Assembly (NCBI GenBank): GCA_903951425.1
Contig: CAJBBX010000133.1
Coordinates: 1 to 64,000 of the forward strand
Length of the DNA: 64,000 bases
Source: an uncultured Chthonomonas sp.
Lineage (GTDB): Bacteria; Armatimonadota; Chthonomonadetes; Chthonomonadales; CAJBBX01
Direction: 5' to 3'
Each line of letters opens with the position of its first letter. The stretch's first letter is position 1. Positions 37,827 through 46,818 of the stretch are shown here, one piece after another. A model generated the notes under the pieces. The model was given only the letters and a program-made list of their open reading frames with translations, had not been told where the DNA came from and did not search any database. The position numbers and the translations under genes were made by a program.

Positions 37827-40266
37827 TCACTCCCCCCAGACCCGCGCCAGCACGCCCTCGATCTTCCTCTCGAACCGCGCGATCAACTCCCGGCTCGCCG
37901 CCACCAGCGCCTGCTCCGCCTCGATCTCAGCAACGATCGACTGCTGCGTGGCGAGAGGAGGGAGGGGGATCATGATGCTCCGAAGCGAGGTCAGCGACAC
38001 GGTCTTCTGCGCCGCCCCTGTCGCCAGCGCATCGGCCTGGCTTAGTACCGACGCCGATCCCAGTACAGCGTAGGCAAACTCACTCAGGAGTCTTGGGCTT
38101 GGCCGCACCAGCGCAATGTGTCGCTGGAAGCAGAACGACATGTCTGTAGTCACAAGGACCGGAATGCCGTAGGATCCTGTTACCGTGTATAGCACGTCGC
38201 CGGCCTTCGGGCGCCGGGTCGGCTTGAGCTCAGCGTAGTACGCCTCAGGCACATAGAAGGTCGCACCAAAGTCGATGGTCCGGTCAGCCGTGATGTTCGA
38301 GATCGTCACGAACGGAACGCCATGGGCAGCCTTCGGCGGTGGTTGGTGATCTCCATCGCTGATGGTCTCACAGACGTCGTCAAGCCGCACCATCGGCCAC
38401 GCCGGGTCCACGTCGATGTGCGGGCGGTAGTTCTCCACCACAGCCCGCGCGCCGTCGATTACCTTCTGGTAGCCCTCGATCTCCGCTACAATCGCACGCT
38501 GGACGTCGAGCGGCGGGAGGGGGATGCGGAATGCCGCGAAGCTTCTCCTGGTTCAGCTTTGGAACGGTCACGCCCGTGATATACGGGGAGAGGTCGGCTT
38601 CGTTCAGTATCTCGATCAGGTACCGGCTGACTACTAACTCACTGATCGGCCGAAGCACATGCGCATGGTTATTAACCCAGACCTTGCCTTCTACCGCGAA
38701 CGCTGTCCTGTCCCCAGAACCCCATTTCGCACCATCCTCGCCTACGAGGACCAGCGGCTCGTCGAACAGGTATCCATCCACGTGATCGAGAAGGCCGGAC
38801 GCACCGTAGTACGGGAATGGACCAGCCTTGCGGTCACTCCGTGTGATCGGCCGTCGGAGGTAGTCAAGGACCTCGACGATGTCGCCAAGGGCCACATGGT
38901 TGTACGCCGAGTGCCTTGTACTGCCGTCCCGATACCTCTCCCCGCTCAGGTTGTAGTCGCCGTTGGCGGCCACCCGGGACTTCTCCACCACGTGGCCCAG
39001 CGTGGTCGGCGTCTCCTTGACTGGCTCGCCCTCGCGTAGCCGGTGCAGGTACTCGGCCAGTTCGGCCGCCGCCGTCGGCAGGTCGTTCTTCTCGATCTCG
39101 CGGCGCGGGGCGCCCAGCCCGAAGCCGTCGTTCTCCACCTTCAGGAAGGCGATGGTGTCGGCCCGGCGGGCCAGGGCCTTGTCCAGGACCAGGATCGACG
39201 TCTTCACACCCGAGTAGGGGTTGAAGACGCCGGCGGGCAGCGAGACCACCGCCACCAGGTACTCCTCCACCAGCATCTTGCGGAGCTGCCTGTAGGCGCC
39301 CTGGCTCTGGAAGATGATCCCCTCCGGCACGATGATGGCGGCGCGGCCCCGGGCCGTCAGGTGCTCCGCCATGTAGTCCACGAAGAGCACCTCGCTCCGC
39401 TTGGACTGCACCGAGAAGCGGTCGTGCGGGCGGATGCCCCCCTTGGGCGACATGAACGGCGGATTGGCCAGGATGATGTCCGCCACCTCGTTCCAGCGCT
39501 CCTGACTCGTCAGGGTGTCGTACTCGTGGATGTGCGGGTCGACGAAGCCGTGTAGGTAGAGGTTCACCAGGGAGATGCGGACCATGTCCGGCGAGATGTC
39601 GTAGCCGGTGAAGTTGCGGGCGAGGGCGCCGTTCTCGTCGGGCGTGAGCGGGACGGCGCCTTCGCCGCTGTGTGCGTTGCGGATATGCTTGTAGGCCGAG
39701 ATGAGGAAGCCCGCCGTGCCGCAAGCCGGGTCCAGCACCGTCTCGTCCTTCTTGGGGTCCACCACCTCCACCATGAAGTCGATGATGTGCCGCGGCGTCC
39801 GGAACTGGCCGGCGTCGCCCTGGGAGCCGAGGACCGAAAGCAGGTACTCGAAGGCGTCGCCCAGCCGCTCGCTGTGGTCGTACGTGAACTCGTCGATGGT
39901 CTTCAGGAAGGCGCGCAGCGTCTCCGGGTCGCGGTACGGCAGGTACGCGTTCTTGAAGATCTCGCGGAAGAGGAGCGGGATGCCGGGGTTCTCGGGCATC
40001 TTCGCGATGGCCTCGGCATAGAGGTTCAGCGTGTCGTGCCCGCCCAGGCCGGCGCGCATCAGCTTGGGCCAGCCGTACCGCTCGAACTCGCCGGCGAAGA
40101 AGGTGCGCCTCCCGCCCCACTCTTCGGCCTCGGCGTCCATGTCGTCCATGAACTTGTAGATGAGCGCGATGGTGATCTGCTCGACCTGGCTCTTCGGGTC
40201 CGGCACTTTCCCGACCAGGATGTCCCGTGCGGTATCGATTCGTCGCTTGGTATCGGTGTCTAGCAA
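37827..40266 (-). pseudogene. Fused type I methylase-specificity gene (HsdM-HsdS), frameshifted
   Basis: From TTG 40266 (aggag upstream) the protein is an N6-adenine methylase of type I systems: N-terminal helical domain, SAM motif 'DPACGTAGFLISAY', catalytic 'NPPF'. After about residue 480 it continues directly into a specificity target-recognition domain. At 38530-38531 one extra base shifts the frame; without it the text reads 'RGIRIPLPPLDVQRAIVAEIEGYQKV', the standard HsdS spacer helix, then a second recognition domain ending at 37827. The repaired product is about 812 residues: M and both halves of S in one chain. As sequenced, translation ends at 38380 with only the first recognition domain intact. 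A start inside the second half (GTG 38441) has no ribosome site. Confidence 0.82.
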
Positions 40267-40279
40267 CGGGTGGGCTCCT

Positions 40280-42826
40280 CTAGTGTGCGAACTGGTTCAG
40301 CGAGACGTAGTCCTTGACGTAATCGGGCACCGCATTGCGGAACCGCTCCGGCACGGCACGGTAGTCCTGCGTGTTGAAGACCGGGTTGGTGGCCAGGACG
40401 CTGTAGGTCCGCTTGTCGATGGTGTCGCGGACGACGCCGTCGGTGACGTAGGCCTTGAAGAAGGTCTTGATGGCCGGGACGCTCCTGGGGTCCGAGGGCC
40501 GGCAGTCGGCGAGGAACTTGGCGAACTCCTCCTCCAGCAGCTCGTCGCGGGACTTGAACCGCGTGATGCGGCCGAAGACCTTCTCCAGAATCTCGCGGAG
40601 GCTGATCCGGCGGTCCACGGCGGCCGCACGCCGCAGCTTGTCCAGCGTGTAGTTGGCATCGGGCCTGCCCAGCACCTCCCGCCGCACATGCTCCACGGCG
40701 TGGTCCCACTGCCCGGCTTCCACCGCCCTGGCGACGACCTCGTTCGCCCGCACGGTCTCCTCGAACTTCTCGAAGAACATCCGGTCGATCTTCATGCCGT
40801 CGAGGCCCACGGCCTCCTCCTTGACGGACGCGAGGATATCGGAGCCGAGGTGGTTGTAAGCGCCCTCGGGCGGGAGCGGGGGCGGATCCGGGCCGATAGG
40901 AGGCTTAGGTCTCTCCTTTGGCTCCACCGGCAGGGCGATCACCTCGTCGTACTGGAACTCCTCCTCGAAGTAGCGGCAGTTGGCGAAGAAGTCAAAGAGC
41001 TTGAACGCGGTCTTGTGCGGGCGCTCCACCTGCTCCTCCAGCTCCTTGTCGCGGAGCTGATCGAGGAAGTTGTGCTTCCGGGTGCCGCGCCCCTTGATCT
41101 GGATGAAGTCGGTGGGCGAGAAGATGGGGCGGAAGAGGCCCAGGTTCAGCAGGTCGGTGCAGTCGTAGCCCGTGGTCATCATCCCGACGGTGACGCAGAC
41201 TCGGGCCTTGCTGGTCTTGTAGGCCGCCAGGACGTTGGCCGACCCCAGCAGGTTGTTGTTGGCGAAGTTAATGGCGAACTGCTGGGCGTCGGCGATCTGT
41301 GAGGTCACCTGCACTGCGAAGTCCGAGTGGTACCTGCCGGGGTACATCAGGTCTGCCAGCTGGTTCAGCAGTTGCGTCAGCTTGGAGGCGTGGTGCTGGC
41401 TCACCGCGAAGATGATCGACTTGCCCATCTCGGCGCTCACGGGGTCGCGCAGGGCGTGCTGCAGGAAGGTCTGGCAGAAGAGCTTGTTCGTGGCGTCCGA
41501 GAAGAAGCGCCTCTCGAACTCGCTCTTCTTGAAGGCCTCCTGGCTGTCCTCGCCCTCATCATCGGTGAATGTGACGATGAAGCCCTCCTCGGAGAGCAGC
41601 GCGGTCGTGACCTCGGTGCGCACATCGACCACCGTGGGGTTGACGAGGAAGCCGTCCCTCACTCCGTCCAGCAGGGAGTAGCGGAAGGTAGGCTGGCTGC
41701 TTTCGCAGCCGAAGGTGCGGTAGGTGTCGAGCAGGATGCGCCGCTCCGCCTCGCGCGGGTCGCGGCCGGTCTGCCCGCCCTGCTCGAAGCGCTTCAGGTA
41801 GTCGCGCGGCGTGGCCGTGAGGCCCAGTTTGTAGCCCACGAAGTAGTCGAAGACCGCCCTCGCGTTGCCGCCGATGGAGCGGTGGGCTTCGTCCGAGATG
41901 ACCAGGTCGAAGTCGGTAGGCGAGAAGAGGCGCTGGTACTTGTTGCCGGCCAGTAGCGACTGGACCGTGGTGACCACGATCTCGGCCTTGTTCCAGTCAT
42001 CGCGGTTCTGCTTGTAGATGACGGTCTGGTAGTCGGAGGCAAGCAGGTCCTTGAAGGACTTCTGGGCCTGGTCCTCCAGCTCGAGCCGATCCACCAGGAA
42101 GAGTACGCGGCGGGCGTTGCCGGTGCGCAGGAAGAGCTTGATCACCGCGGCGGCAGTGAGCGTCTTGCCGGTGCCGGTGGCCATCTCGAAGAGGAAGCGG
42201 TCGTTGCCCTCCTTCACCGAGGCCTGCATCGCGGCGACCGCCCGAAGCTGGTAGGGCCGCAGGAAGCGCAGCTTGTTGGCCTGGATCAAACCGGGCCGCT
42301 CCGCCTCGCTCAGCCACGCCGCCTCGGAGCGGTACCCTGGGCGCTGCGTGAGCACGATGAAGTCGTCGCCCACCTTCTCGGCGACCAGCTTTGCCGGGTC
42401 CGGCGTCGTCTTGCTGTAGCCCACAACGGACTCGGGGGTAGGGAAGGCGGTGACGACGTGCGGACTGCCGCGCTCCAGATCCCAGAAGTAGTGGAGGTTG
42501 CCGTTGGAGAGCATGACGAAGCGGCAGTTCAGCGACTTCGCGTACTTGCGGGCCTGCTCCTTGCCGACCAGCGGGTTCTTGTCCTGCGCCTTGGCCTCCA
42601 GGACGATCAGCGGGAAGCTCCTGCTGTCCAGCAGCAGGAAGTCGACGAAGCCCTTGGAGCCCTTCTCAAACTCCTCGCCCATGGCGTCGAGGTCGGTCGT
42701 CTTGAGCGTGACGCTGGGCTCCAGCCGGATGTTGGCCGGCGCGTCGCCGCGCGGGAAGAAGCGCCACCCGGCGGCCTCAAGCAGCGTGTTGATCTTGACG
42801 CGGGCGCTCGCCTCTTTGTCTGCCAC
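40280..42826 (-). CDS. hsdR: Type I restriction enzyme R subunit
   Basis: The 848-residue protein has an N-terminal PD-(D/E)xK nuclease ('FVDFLLLDSRSFPLIVLEAKAQ') and a superfamily 2 translocase with 'MATGTGKTLTAAA', 'LVISDEAHRSIGG', 'GLTATP' and late motifs 'TVGMMTTGYDCTDLLNL' and 'QIKGRGTR'. A C-terminal helical domain follows. It translocates DNA and cleaves unmodified DNA in complex with HsdM and HsdS. The start is GTG 42826 with ggagg upstream. First gene of the defence operon; the fused hsdM-hsdS gene starts 13 bases after its stop. Confidence 0.93.
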   Translation of the reverse strand: MADKEASARVKINTLLEAAGWRFFPRGDAPANIRLEPSVTLKTTDLDAMGEEFEKGSKGFVDFLLLDSRSFPLIVLEAKAQDKNPLVGKEQARKYAKSLNCRFVMLSNGNLHYFWDLERGSPHVVTAFPTPESVVGYSKTTPDPAKLVAEKVGDDFIVLTQRPGYRSEAAWLSEAERPGLIQANKLRFLRPYQLRAVAAMQASVKEGNDRFLFEMATGTGKTLTAAAVIKLFLRTGNARRVLFLVDRLELEDQAQKSFKDLLASDYQTVIYKQNRDDWNKAEIVVTTVQSLLAGNKYQRLFSPTDFDLVISDEAHRSIGGNARAVFDYFVGYKLGLTATPRDYLKRFEQGGQTGRDPREAERRILLDTYRTFGCESSQPTFRYSLLDGVRDGFLVNPTVVDVRTEVTTALLSEEGFIVTFTDDEGEDSQEAFKKSEFERRFFSDATNKLFCQTFLQHALRDPVSAEMGKSIIFAVSQHHASKLTQLLNQLADLMYPGRYHSDFAVQVTSQIADAQQFAINFANNNLLGSANVLAAYKTSKARVCVTVGMMTTGYDCTDLLNLGLFRPIFSPTDFIQIKGRGTRKHNFLDQLRDKELEEQVERPHKTAFKLFDFFANCRYFEEEFQYDEVIALPVEPKERPKPPIGPDPPPLPPEGAYNHLGSDILASVKEEAVGLDGMKIDRMFFEKFEETVRANEVVARAVEAGQWDHAVEHVRREVLGRPDANYTLDKLRRAAAVDRRISLREILEKVFGRITRFKSRDELLEEEFAKFLADCRPSDPRSVPAIKTFFKAYVTDGVVRDTIDKRTYSVLATNPVFNTQDYRAVPERFRNAVPDYVKDYVSLNQFAH

Positions 42827-42850
42827 TCTGCCTCCATCCTCAATGCGGTA

Positions 42851-42909
42851 GGGGCGCCGCCACGGCGACGGACAACTTGGTTATAGTGTACATCCCGCAG
42901 CGGCGCCCC
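42851..42909. promoter_or_regulatory. Inverted repeat around hsdR promoter region
   Basis: Perfect 10-bp arms ggggcgccgc (42851-42860) and gcggcgcccc (42900-42909) flank an AT-richer segment that contains, on the minus strand, TATAAC (42885-42880) as a possible -10. It is the only gap upstream of hsdR, so it may be an operator, or a hairpin terminating the gene at 42914. Confidence 0.4.
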
Positions 42910-42910
42910 G

Positions 42911-43088
42911 CCCTCAGCCCATCTGCTGCAGGATCGCCTCAATCTTGGCTATGGCCTCGATCTCGTGTGCCTCGGCTTCAGTCAGGTGCGCCAGCTTGGC
43001 CTCAGGGGTGGCCTCCTTGTCCGCGCAGGAGTGGAGCAGGGAGCCTACGGCCGCGTAGTGATCCGCCAGCGGGTCGGCGGCCGACGGG
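42911..43088 (-). repeat. Right copy of 178-bp imperfect direct repeat
   Basis: This is the matching partner of 35204-35381, in the same orientation. It forms the intact 3' end of the gene at 42914-43822 plus three bases beyond the stop. Recombination between the copies would remove the 7.5-kb island and leave that gene with a complete 3' end. Confidence 0.9.
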
Positions 43089-43822
43089 TCAGGCAGGAGC
43101 GGAGCGATCTCGCGGAAGTACTCACCTGCCCTGGTGCGCGACTCGGACCAGACCATGCCGTTCCACCAGCAGCCGTGGCCCGTACCGTGGCCCGCCTCGA
43201 CGGCGGACTTCCAGTTCGTGTACGCGTCCGGACCCATGCCGTAGTCGCCCGCACTGTGGGCTGTAGGGTTGCGCCAGAGGTCGACCGCGTAGGCCAGCGC
43301 CGCCCGGGCCGCGGCGCGGTGGGCGACAATGCGGCCGCGGCGGAAGACATAGAAGTTGATGTGCACCTCTTCGCCCAGCTCGGACCATGAGCCATACGTG
43401 AGCCGAGCCGGCGGGAAGTCGTGCCCCGGCCAGGGCTGCGCGGTGAGGAACGCGGTCTCGTCGCACCCGGTGATGAGCTGGAACTCCATGTTGACCAGCA
43501 TGCAGGGCTCGCCGCTCTCCAGCGCGTCGCGCATCTGCACCTCCGCATGGTCGCGCTCGTCGGCGCTGCTGCCGCCATGGAAGAAGCCCAGCGACGCCGT
43601 ATGGAGCCCCACGTTCTCCAGTAGCGCCAGGATGGGCGCCCGGTCGAAGCAGTAGGGCCCGCTGGGGCAGAGCTGGTTGTGTATGTTCATGGCGAAGGCG
43701 TGACCCGAGGCGCCGTAGACGAAGGCGTCCGTCACGCCGATGCCGTAGTGGTTAAGGGCACCCCGTACCGCGCCCATGAAGGTGCCGCTGAACGGGGCCT
43801 GGTGCAGGCGATCAAGTTGCAT
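42914..43822 (-). CDS. Conserved protein, possible BtrH-like / cysteine-peptidase fold
   Basis: ATG 43822 begins 'MQLDRLHQAPFSGTFMGAVRGALNHYGI'; residues coded upstream are unlikely. The 302-residue protein has 'GASGHAFAMNIHNQLCPSGPYC', 'HAEVQMRDALESGEPCMLVNMEF' and 'GHGTGHGCWWNGMVW'. The start resembles the butirosin H N-terminal domain, a papain-like fold with Cys and His, but this is uncertain. Its 3' end is the repeat that recurs at 35204. It lies 25 bases downstream of the GH127-related gene on the same strand and may belong to that unit. Confidence 0.6.
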   Translation of the reverse strand: MQLDRLHQAPFSGTFMGAVRGALNHYGIGVTDAFVYGASGHAFAMNIHNQLCPSGPYCFDRAPILALLENVGLHTASLGFFHGGSSADERDHAEVQMRDALESGEPCMLVNMEFQLITGCDETAFLTAQPWPGHDFPPARLTYGSWSELGEEVHINFYVFRRGRIVAHRAAARAALAYAVDLWRNPTAHSAGDYGMGPDAYTNWKSAVEAGHGTGHGCWWNGMVWSESRTRAGEYFREIAPLLPDPSAADPLADHYAAVGSLLHSCADKEATPEAKLAHLTEAEAHEIEAIAKIEAILQQMG

Positions 43823-43847
43823 GGGGTCTCCTCCTCCGGCGGCGGGC

Positions 43848-45680
43848 CTACCTGAGCCGCCAGTAGTCGATGGGGCTTCGGTCTTCGTGCAGCGGCGTCG
43901 GTTGCGGCTCCACATCGGCCAGCATGTGCGAGCGCTGGTAGAGCCTGCCCGGGCCCTCTTCGCCGTAGAAGAGCTCGACGCGCTTCTTCTCGAAGTCGGA
44001 GAAGCCGGTCTTCGGCATGCGGCCCACCGGCTCCATTCGAACCACGGTATCGCCCTTCCATGTCACGCGGTAGGTGTAGCGGTTGAAGCCGCCCTGGGTC
44101 TTGACGCCGGTCTCCTTCAGTAGCGGGTACCAGACCTGCGCCTTGCCGCCGGACTTGCGGTTGCCTATGGTCACCTTCTCGGTGCGCGTGGGCATCGGGT
44201 AGCGGACCTCGAGCCTCTGACCGGCGCGGGCGCCGGCGATGCGCAGGAAGCTGCCGGTGGTGGCGGTCTCGATCGCCTTGCCGTCGATGGTGACGGTTAG
44301 CTCCTCGTGGCAGGTGAAGTCCGGGATGCGGACGCGGACGTCGCAGTCGGCCTTCAGCTCGATGCGCAGGAGGCCTCGGTAGGGCTGTTGGCAGCGGACC
44401 TCGGCCTGCGGCAGGAGCTTGTCGAGGTGCATGTTGACCCAGAGGACGCCGTCATCGAACCGCGCGGCGTTCTTCCAGGCGATGTAGTAGGCATGGGTGC
44501 CGGAGCCGCCACAGCAGTTCTGGAAGGCACGCGTCTTGCCGCGCAGCTCGGGGCCGCCCCAGTGGAGGAACTCACGGCAGGCCACGAAGTGCGTGGGCGA
44601 GCTCCATCCGGCGTAAGCGCCCACCATGCGCTCGCCCACTTCGCGGTGGGTGAACTGCTCCGTGTCCTTGCTGTTCGGATCGGAGACGAGCCACGAGTTG
44701 TCCACGGCCTGGCTCTCGGCGAGCTGGTTGCGCACGAGCCGCTCGATACCGGCCCAGTACTCGGGGTGCCCGTTGTTGGCCAGCGTCGCGCCGATGCCGA
44801 TGTAGTCCATGAGCGAGCAGGTCTCGCAGGCGATGACGTCGCCCTGGCGGTCCACCACCTCGGGCAGGAAGCCGAAGCCCGGATCCAGCGACCGGAGGTA
44901 GCGGTAGGCGCCGTCCACGCGGCTGAACAGCACGGGGTCCTTGACGTAGAGCGCGTAGTCGGCAATCCCCACCAGTCCGCGGGTGAACATGTGCATATGG
45001 CCGCCGCGCGGGTAGGTGTTGTCGTCCTGGATGATGGGCGCCTTCTCGGTCACCAGCCGCACGCACTCGCCGGCGTAGGCCACGGCGGGCTCGTACTTGA
45101 GGCTCCGGGCGGCGGCCATGAGGCTCTTGATGACGAAGCACATGAAGCCGGGGTTGTCGTTGCGCACCCTGGGAAAGCCGTCCACCATGCGCCGGATGAC
45201 GGCCGCAAGCTCGGGCGTGGGCGCGTCGTCGTAGACCGTGACCAGCGCGTAGAGCGTCAGGGCGTAGTCGCCGGGATCGGCCACGCGCTCGCTGAAGCCG
45301 GTCTTGGGCCGCGTGAGGAGGCCTGTCTCGGGGTCGATGAAGCCCAGCGCCTTGCGGAGCCAGGGCTGCTCGCTGGTCGAGGCGCGGCCGGTCATCTGCC
45401 TCGCCATGACGGCGCCCTGCAGGGCCCGCGTCATCACGTCGCCGAAGTCGGGCCAGTCGTGCGCGGCCTCGGCGGGCGTCTCCCAGAAGACGTTGAAGTA
45501 GGGCAGGTGGTCGGCGTCGACCATGCGGTCCAGGTAGTTGTACGCCCGGCGGGCGTAGGTCTCCAGCGCGAACGTCTCGTGCATCGTGGGTTCCTTTGGC
45601 TTGGTGCGGCCTTGGGCGGCAGGCGCCAGGGCGAGGCAGGCCAGGCAGGCAAGCAGGGCCGGCTGCATGGCGCGTCTCAC
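43848..45680 (-). CDS. Exported GH127-superfamily glycoside hydrolase
   Basis: The 610-residue protein has a signal peptide ('LLACLACLALAPAAQG') and an alpha/alpha barrel. A zinc-site pattern like GH127 is kept: E286-T-C288 ('CETCSLMDYI') and C389-C390 ('QNCCGGSGTHAY'). The usual 'CCPPN' is replaced by 'CCGGSG', so it belongs to a different branch from the enzyme at 7390. 'HFVACREFLHWGGPELRG' and a C-terminal beta-domain follow. Its start overlaps the stop of the dehydrogenase gene by four bases (ATGA). Confidence 0.75.
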   Translation of the reverse strand: MRRAMQPALLACLACLALAPAAQGRTKPKEPTMHETFALETYARRAYNYLDRMVDADHLPYFNVFWETPAEAAHDWPDFGDVMTRALQGAVMARQMTGRASTSEQPWLRKALGFIDPETGLLTRPKTGFSERVADPGDYALTLYALVTVYDDAPTPELAAVIRRMVDGFPRVRNDNPGFMCFVIKSLMAAARSLKYEPAVAYAGECVRLVTEKAPIIQDDNTYPRGGHMHMFTRGLVGIADYALYVKDPVLFSRVDGAYRYLRSLDPGFGFLPEVVDRQGDVIACETCSLMDYIGIGATLANNGHPEYWAGIERLVRNQLAESQAVDNSWLVSDPNSKDTEQFTHREVGERMVGAYAGWSSPTHFVACREFLHWGGPELRGKTRAFQNCCGGSGTHAYYIAWKNAARFDDGVLWVNMHLDKLLPQAEVRCQQPYRGLLRIELKADCDVRVRIPDFTCHEELTVTIDGKAIETATTGSFLRIAGARAGQRLEVRYPMPTRTEKVTIGNRKSGGKAQVWYPLLKETGVKTQGGFNRYTYRVTWKGDTVVRMEPVGRMPKTGFSDFEKKRVELFYGEEGPGRLYQRSHMLADVEPQPTPLHEDRSPIDYWRLR

Positions 45681-46669
45681 GCCAGCCCCGGCAGCATGGC
45701 CGGCGTGACGGCGTCCTGGAGCGGCTCGCCGCGCAGGAGGCGGCCCAGCTCATCGAGCATCCGCTCGCCCAGCACCCCCACCTCGCACTGGATCGCGCCG
45801 GCAAGGTGCGTGCTCACCTGAACGTTGGGGAGCCGCCAGAGCGGCGATCCGGGAGGCATGGGCTCGGGGTGCGTCACGTCCAGCAGGGCGGTGAGGTCGG
45901 GCCTCTCGGCCATGACGGCGGCCAGATCGGCCTCGTTCACGGTGCGGCCTCGGCCGGTGTTGATGAAGCAGGCGCCCGGACGCATGGAGCGGAGGAGGCG
46001 CCCACCGATGAGCCCCGCCACCTCGTCCTTGTCGGCCAGGTGGTTCGAGACCACGAAGCCCTGCGCGAAGGCCTCCTCCACGGTGACCTTCTCCACGCCC
46101 AGCGACGCGGCCCTCTCGGCGGTGAGGAAGGGATCGAAGACCAGCAGCCGCAGGCCCAGCGGCCGAAGCAGGTCCAGCACGGCGCAGCCCACGGCGCCGG
46201 CGCCCAGCAGCGCCACCGTCTCGCCGCACGAGCCCGGCCCCATGAAGGCCTGCTGCCAGATGGCGGGATCGGCCCGATACTCGCGGACGTTGCAGAAGTA
46301 GCCCTTCAGCGCCAGCAGCGTCTGCGCCAGTACCGTGCGGGCCACGGGCGTGGCGTTGGCGCGCCAGGCGCTGGAGATGGCGATACCCCGCTCAAGCAGT
46401 GGCCCGGCGAAGGGATGCACCGACCCGGCGGCGTACAGCACGGCCCGCAGGCGCGGCAGGCGGTCGAGATCGGCAGCCTCGAGGCGCGGCATGCCCCAGG
46501 TGGAGAGGATCACCTCCACGCCGACCAGCTCCACAAGCCGATCGCGGACCTCGACGGGTTCCATATGGAGCGCAGGCACTCCCGTCATGGCCTCGATGCG
46601 CGCCATCCGCTCGGGCCCGTATACGCGATCTACAAGGCGCCGGGGCGCCAGCAGGGCGGTGGTGACCAT
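45677..46669 (-). CDS. D-isomer-specific 2-hydroxyacid dehydrogenase family protein
   Basis: ATG 46669 is used because aaggagg lies just inside the longer GTG-started frame. The 330-residue protein has the NAD-binding 'VALLGAGAVGCAVLDLL' and an acidic 'LLVFDPF', then 'NHLADKDEVAGLIGG', 'FINTGRGRTVNEADLAAV', 'LLDVTHPEPMPPGSPLW' and 'STHLAG', the usual order including the catalytic Arg/Glu/His neighbourhoods. It reduces a 2-keto acid or oxidises a 2-hydroxy acid. Its stop overlaps the GH127-related gene, implying coupled expression and a role in sugar-acid metabolism. Confidence 0.85.
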   Translation of the reverse strand: MVTTALLAPRRLVDRVYGPERMARIEAMTGVPALHMEPVEVRDRLVELVGVEVILSTWGMPRLEAADLDRLPRLRAVLYAAGSVHPFAGPLLERGIAISSAWRANATPVARTVLAQTLLALKGYFCNVREYRADPAIWQQAFMGPGSCGETVALLGAGAVGCAVLDLLRPLGLRLLVFDPFLTAERAASLGVEKVTVEEAFAQGFVVSNHLADKDEVAGLIGGRLLRSMRPGACFINTGRGRTVNEADLAAVMAERPDLTALLDVTHPEPMPPGSPLWRLPNVQVSTHLAGAIQCEVGVLGERMLDELGRLLRGEPLQDAVTPAMLPGLA

Positions 46670-46818
46670 GGGGCAAGGCCTCCTTCTCACCGGCAGGTTC
46701 GCCGTACGCGCCGCTGTTCCCTTCGCGTTCGCGCAGGAAGGAGTCCCGGGTTCCCATATAGAATGTGGAACGCGACAAGACGCGGCGCCGGACGCCGCGT
46801 GCCAAGGGAGCCATTGCC

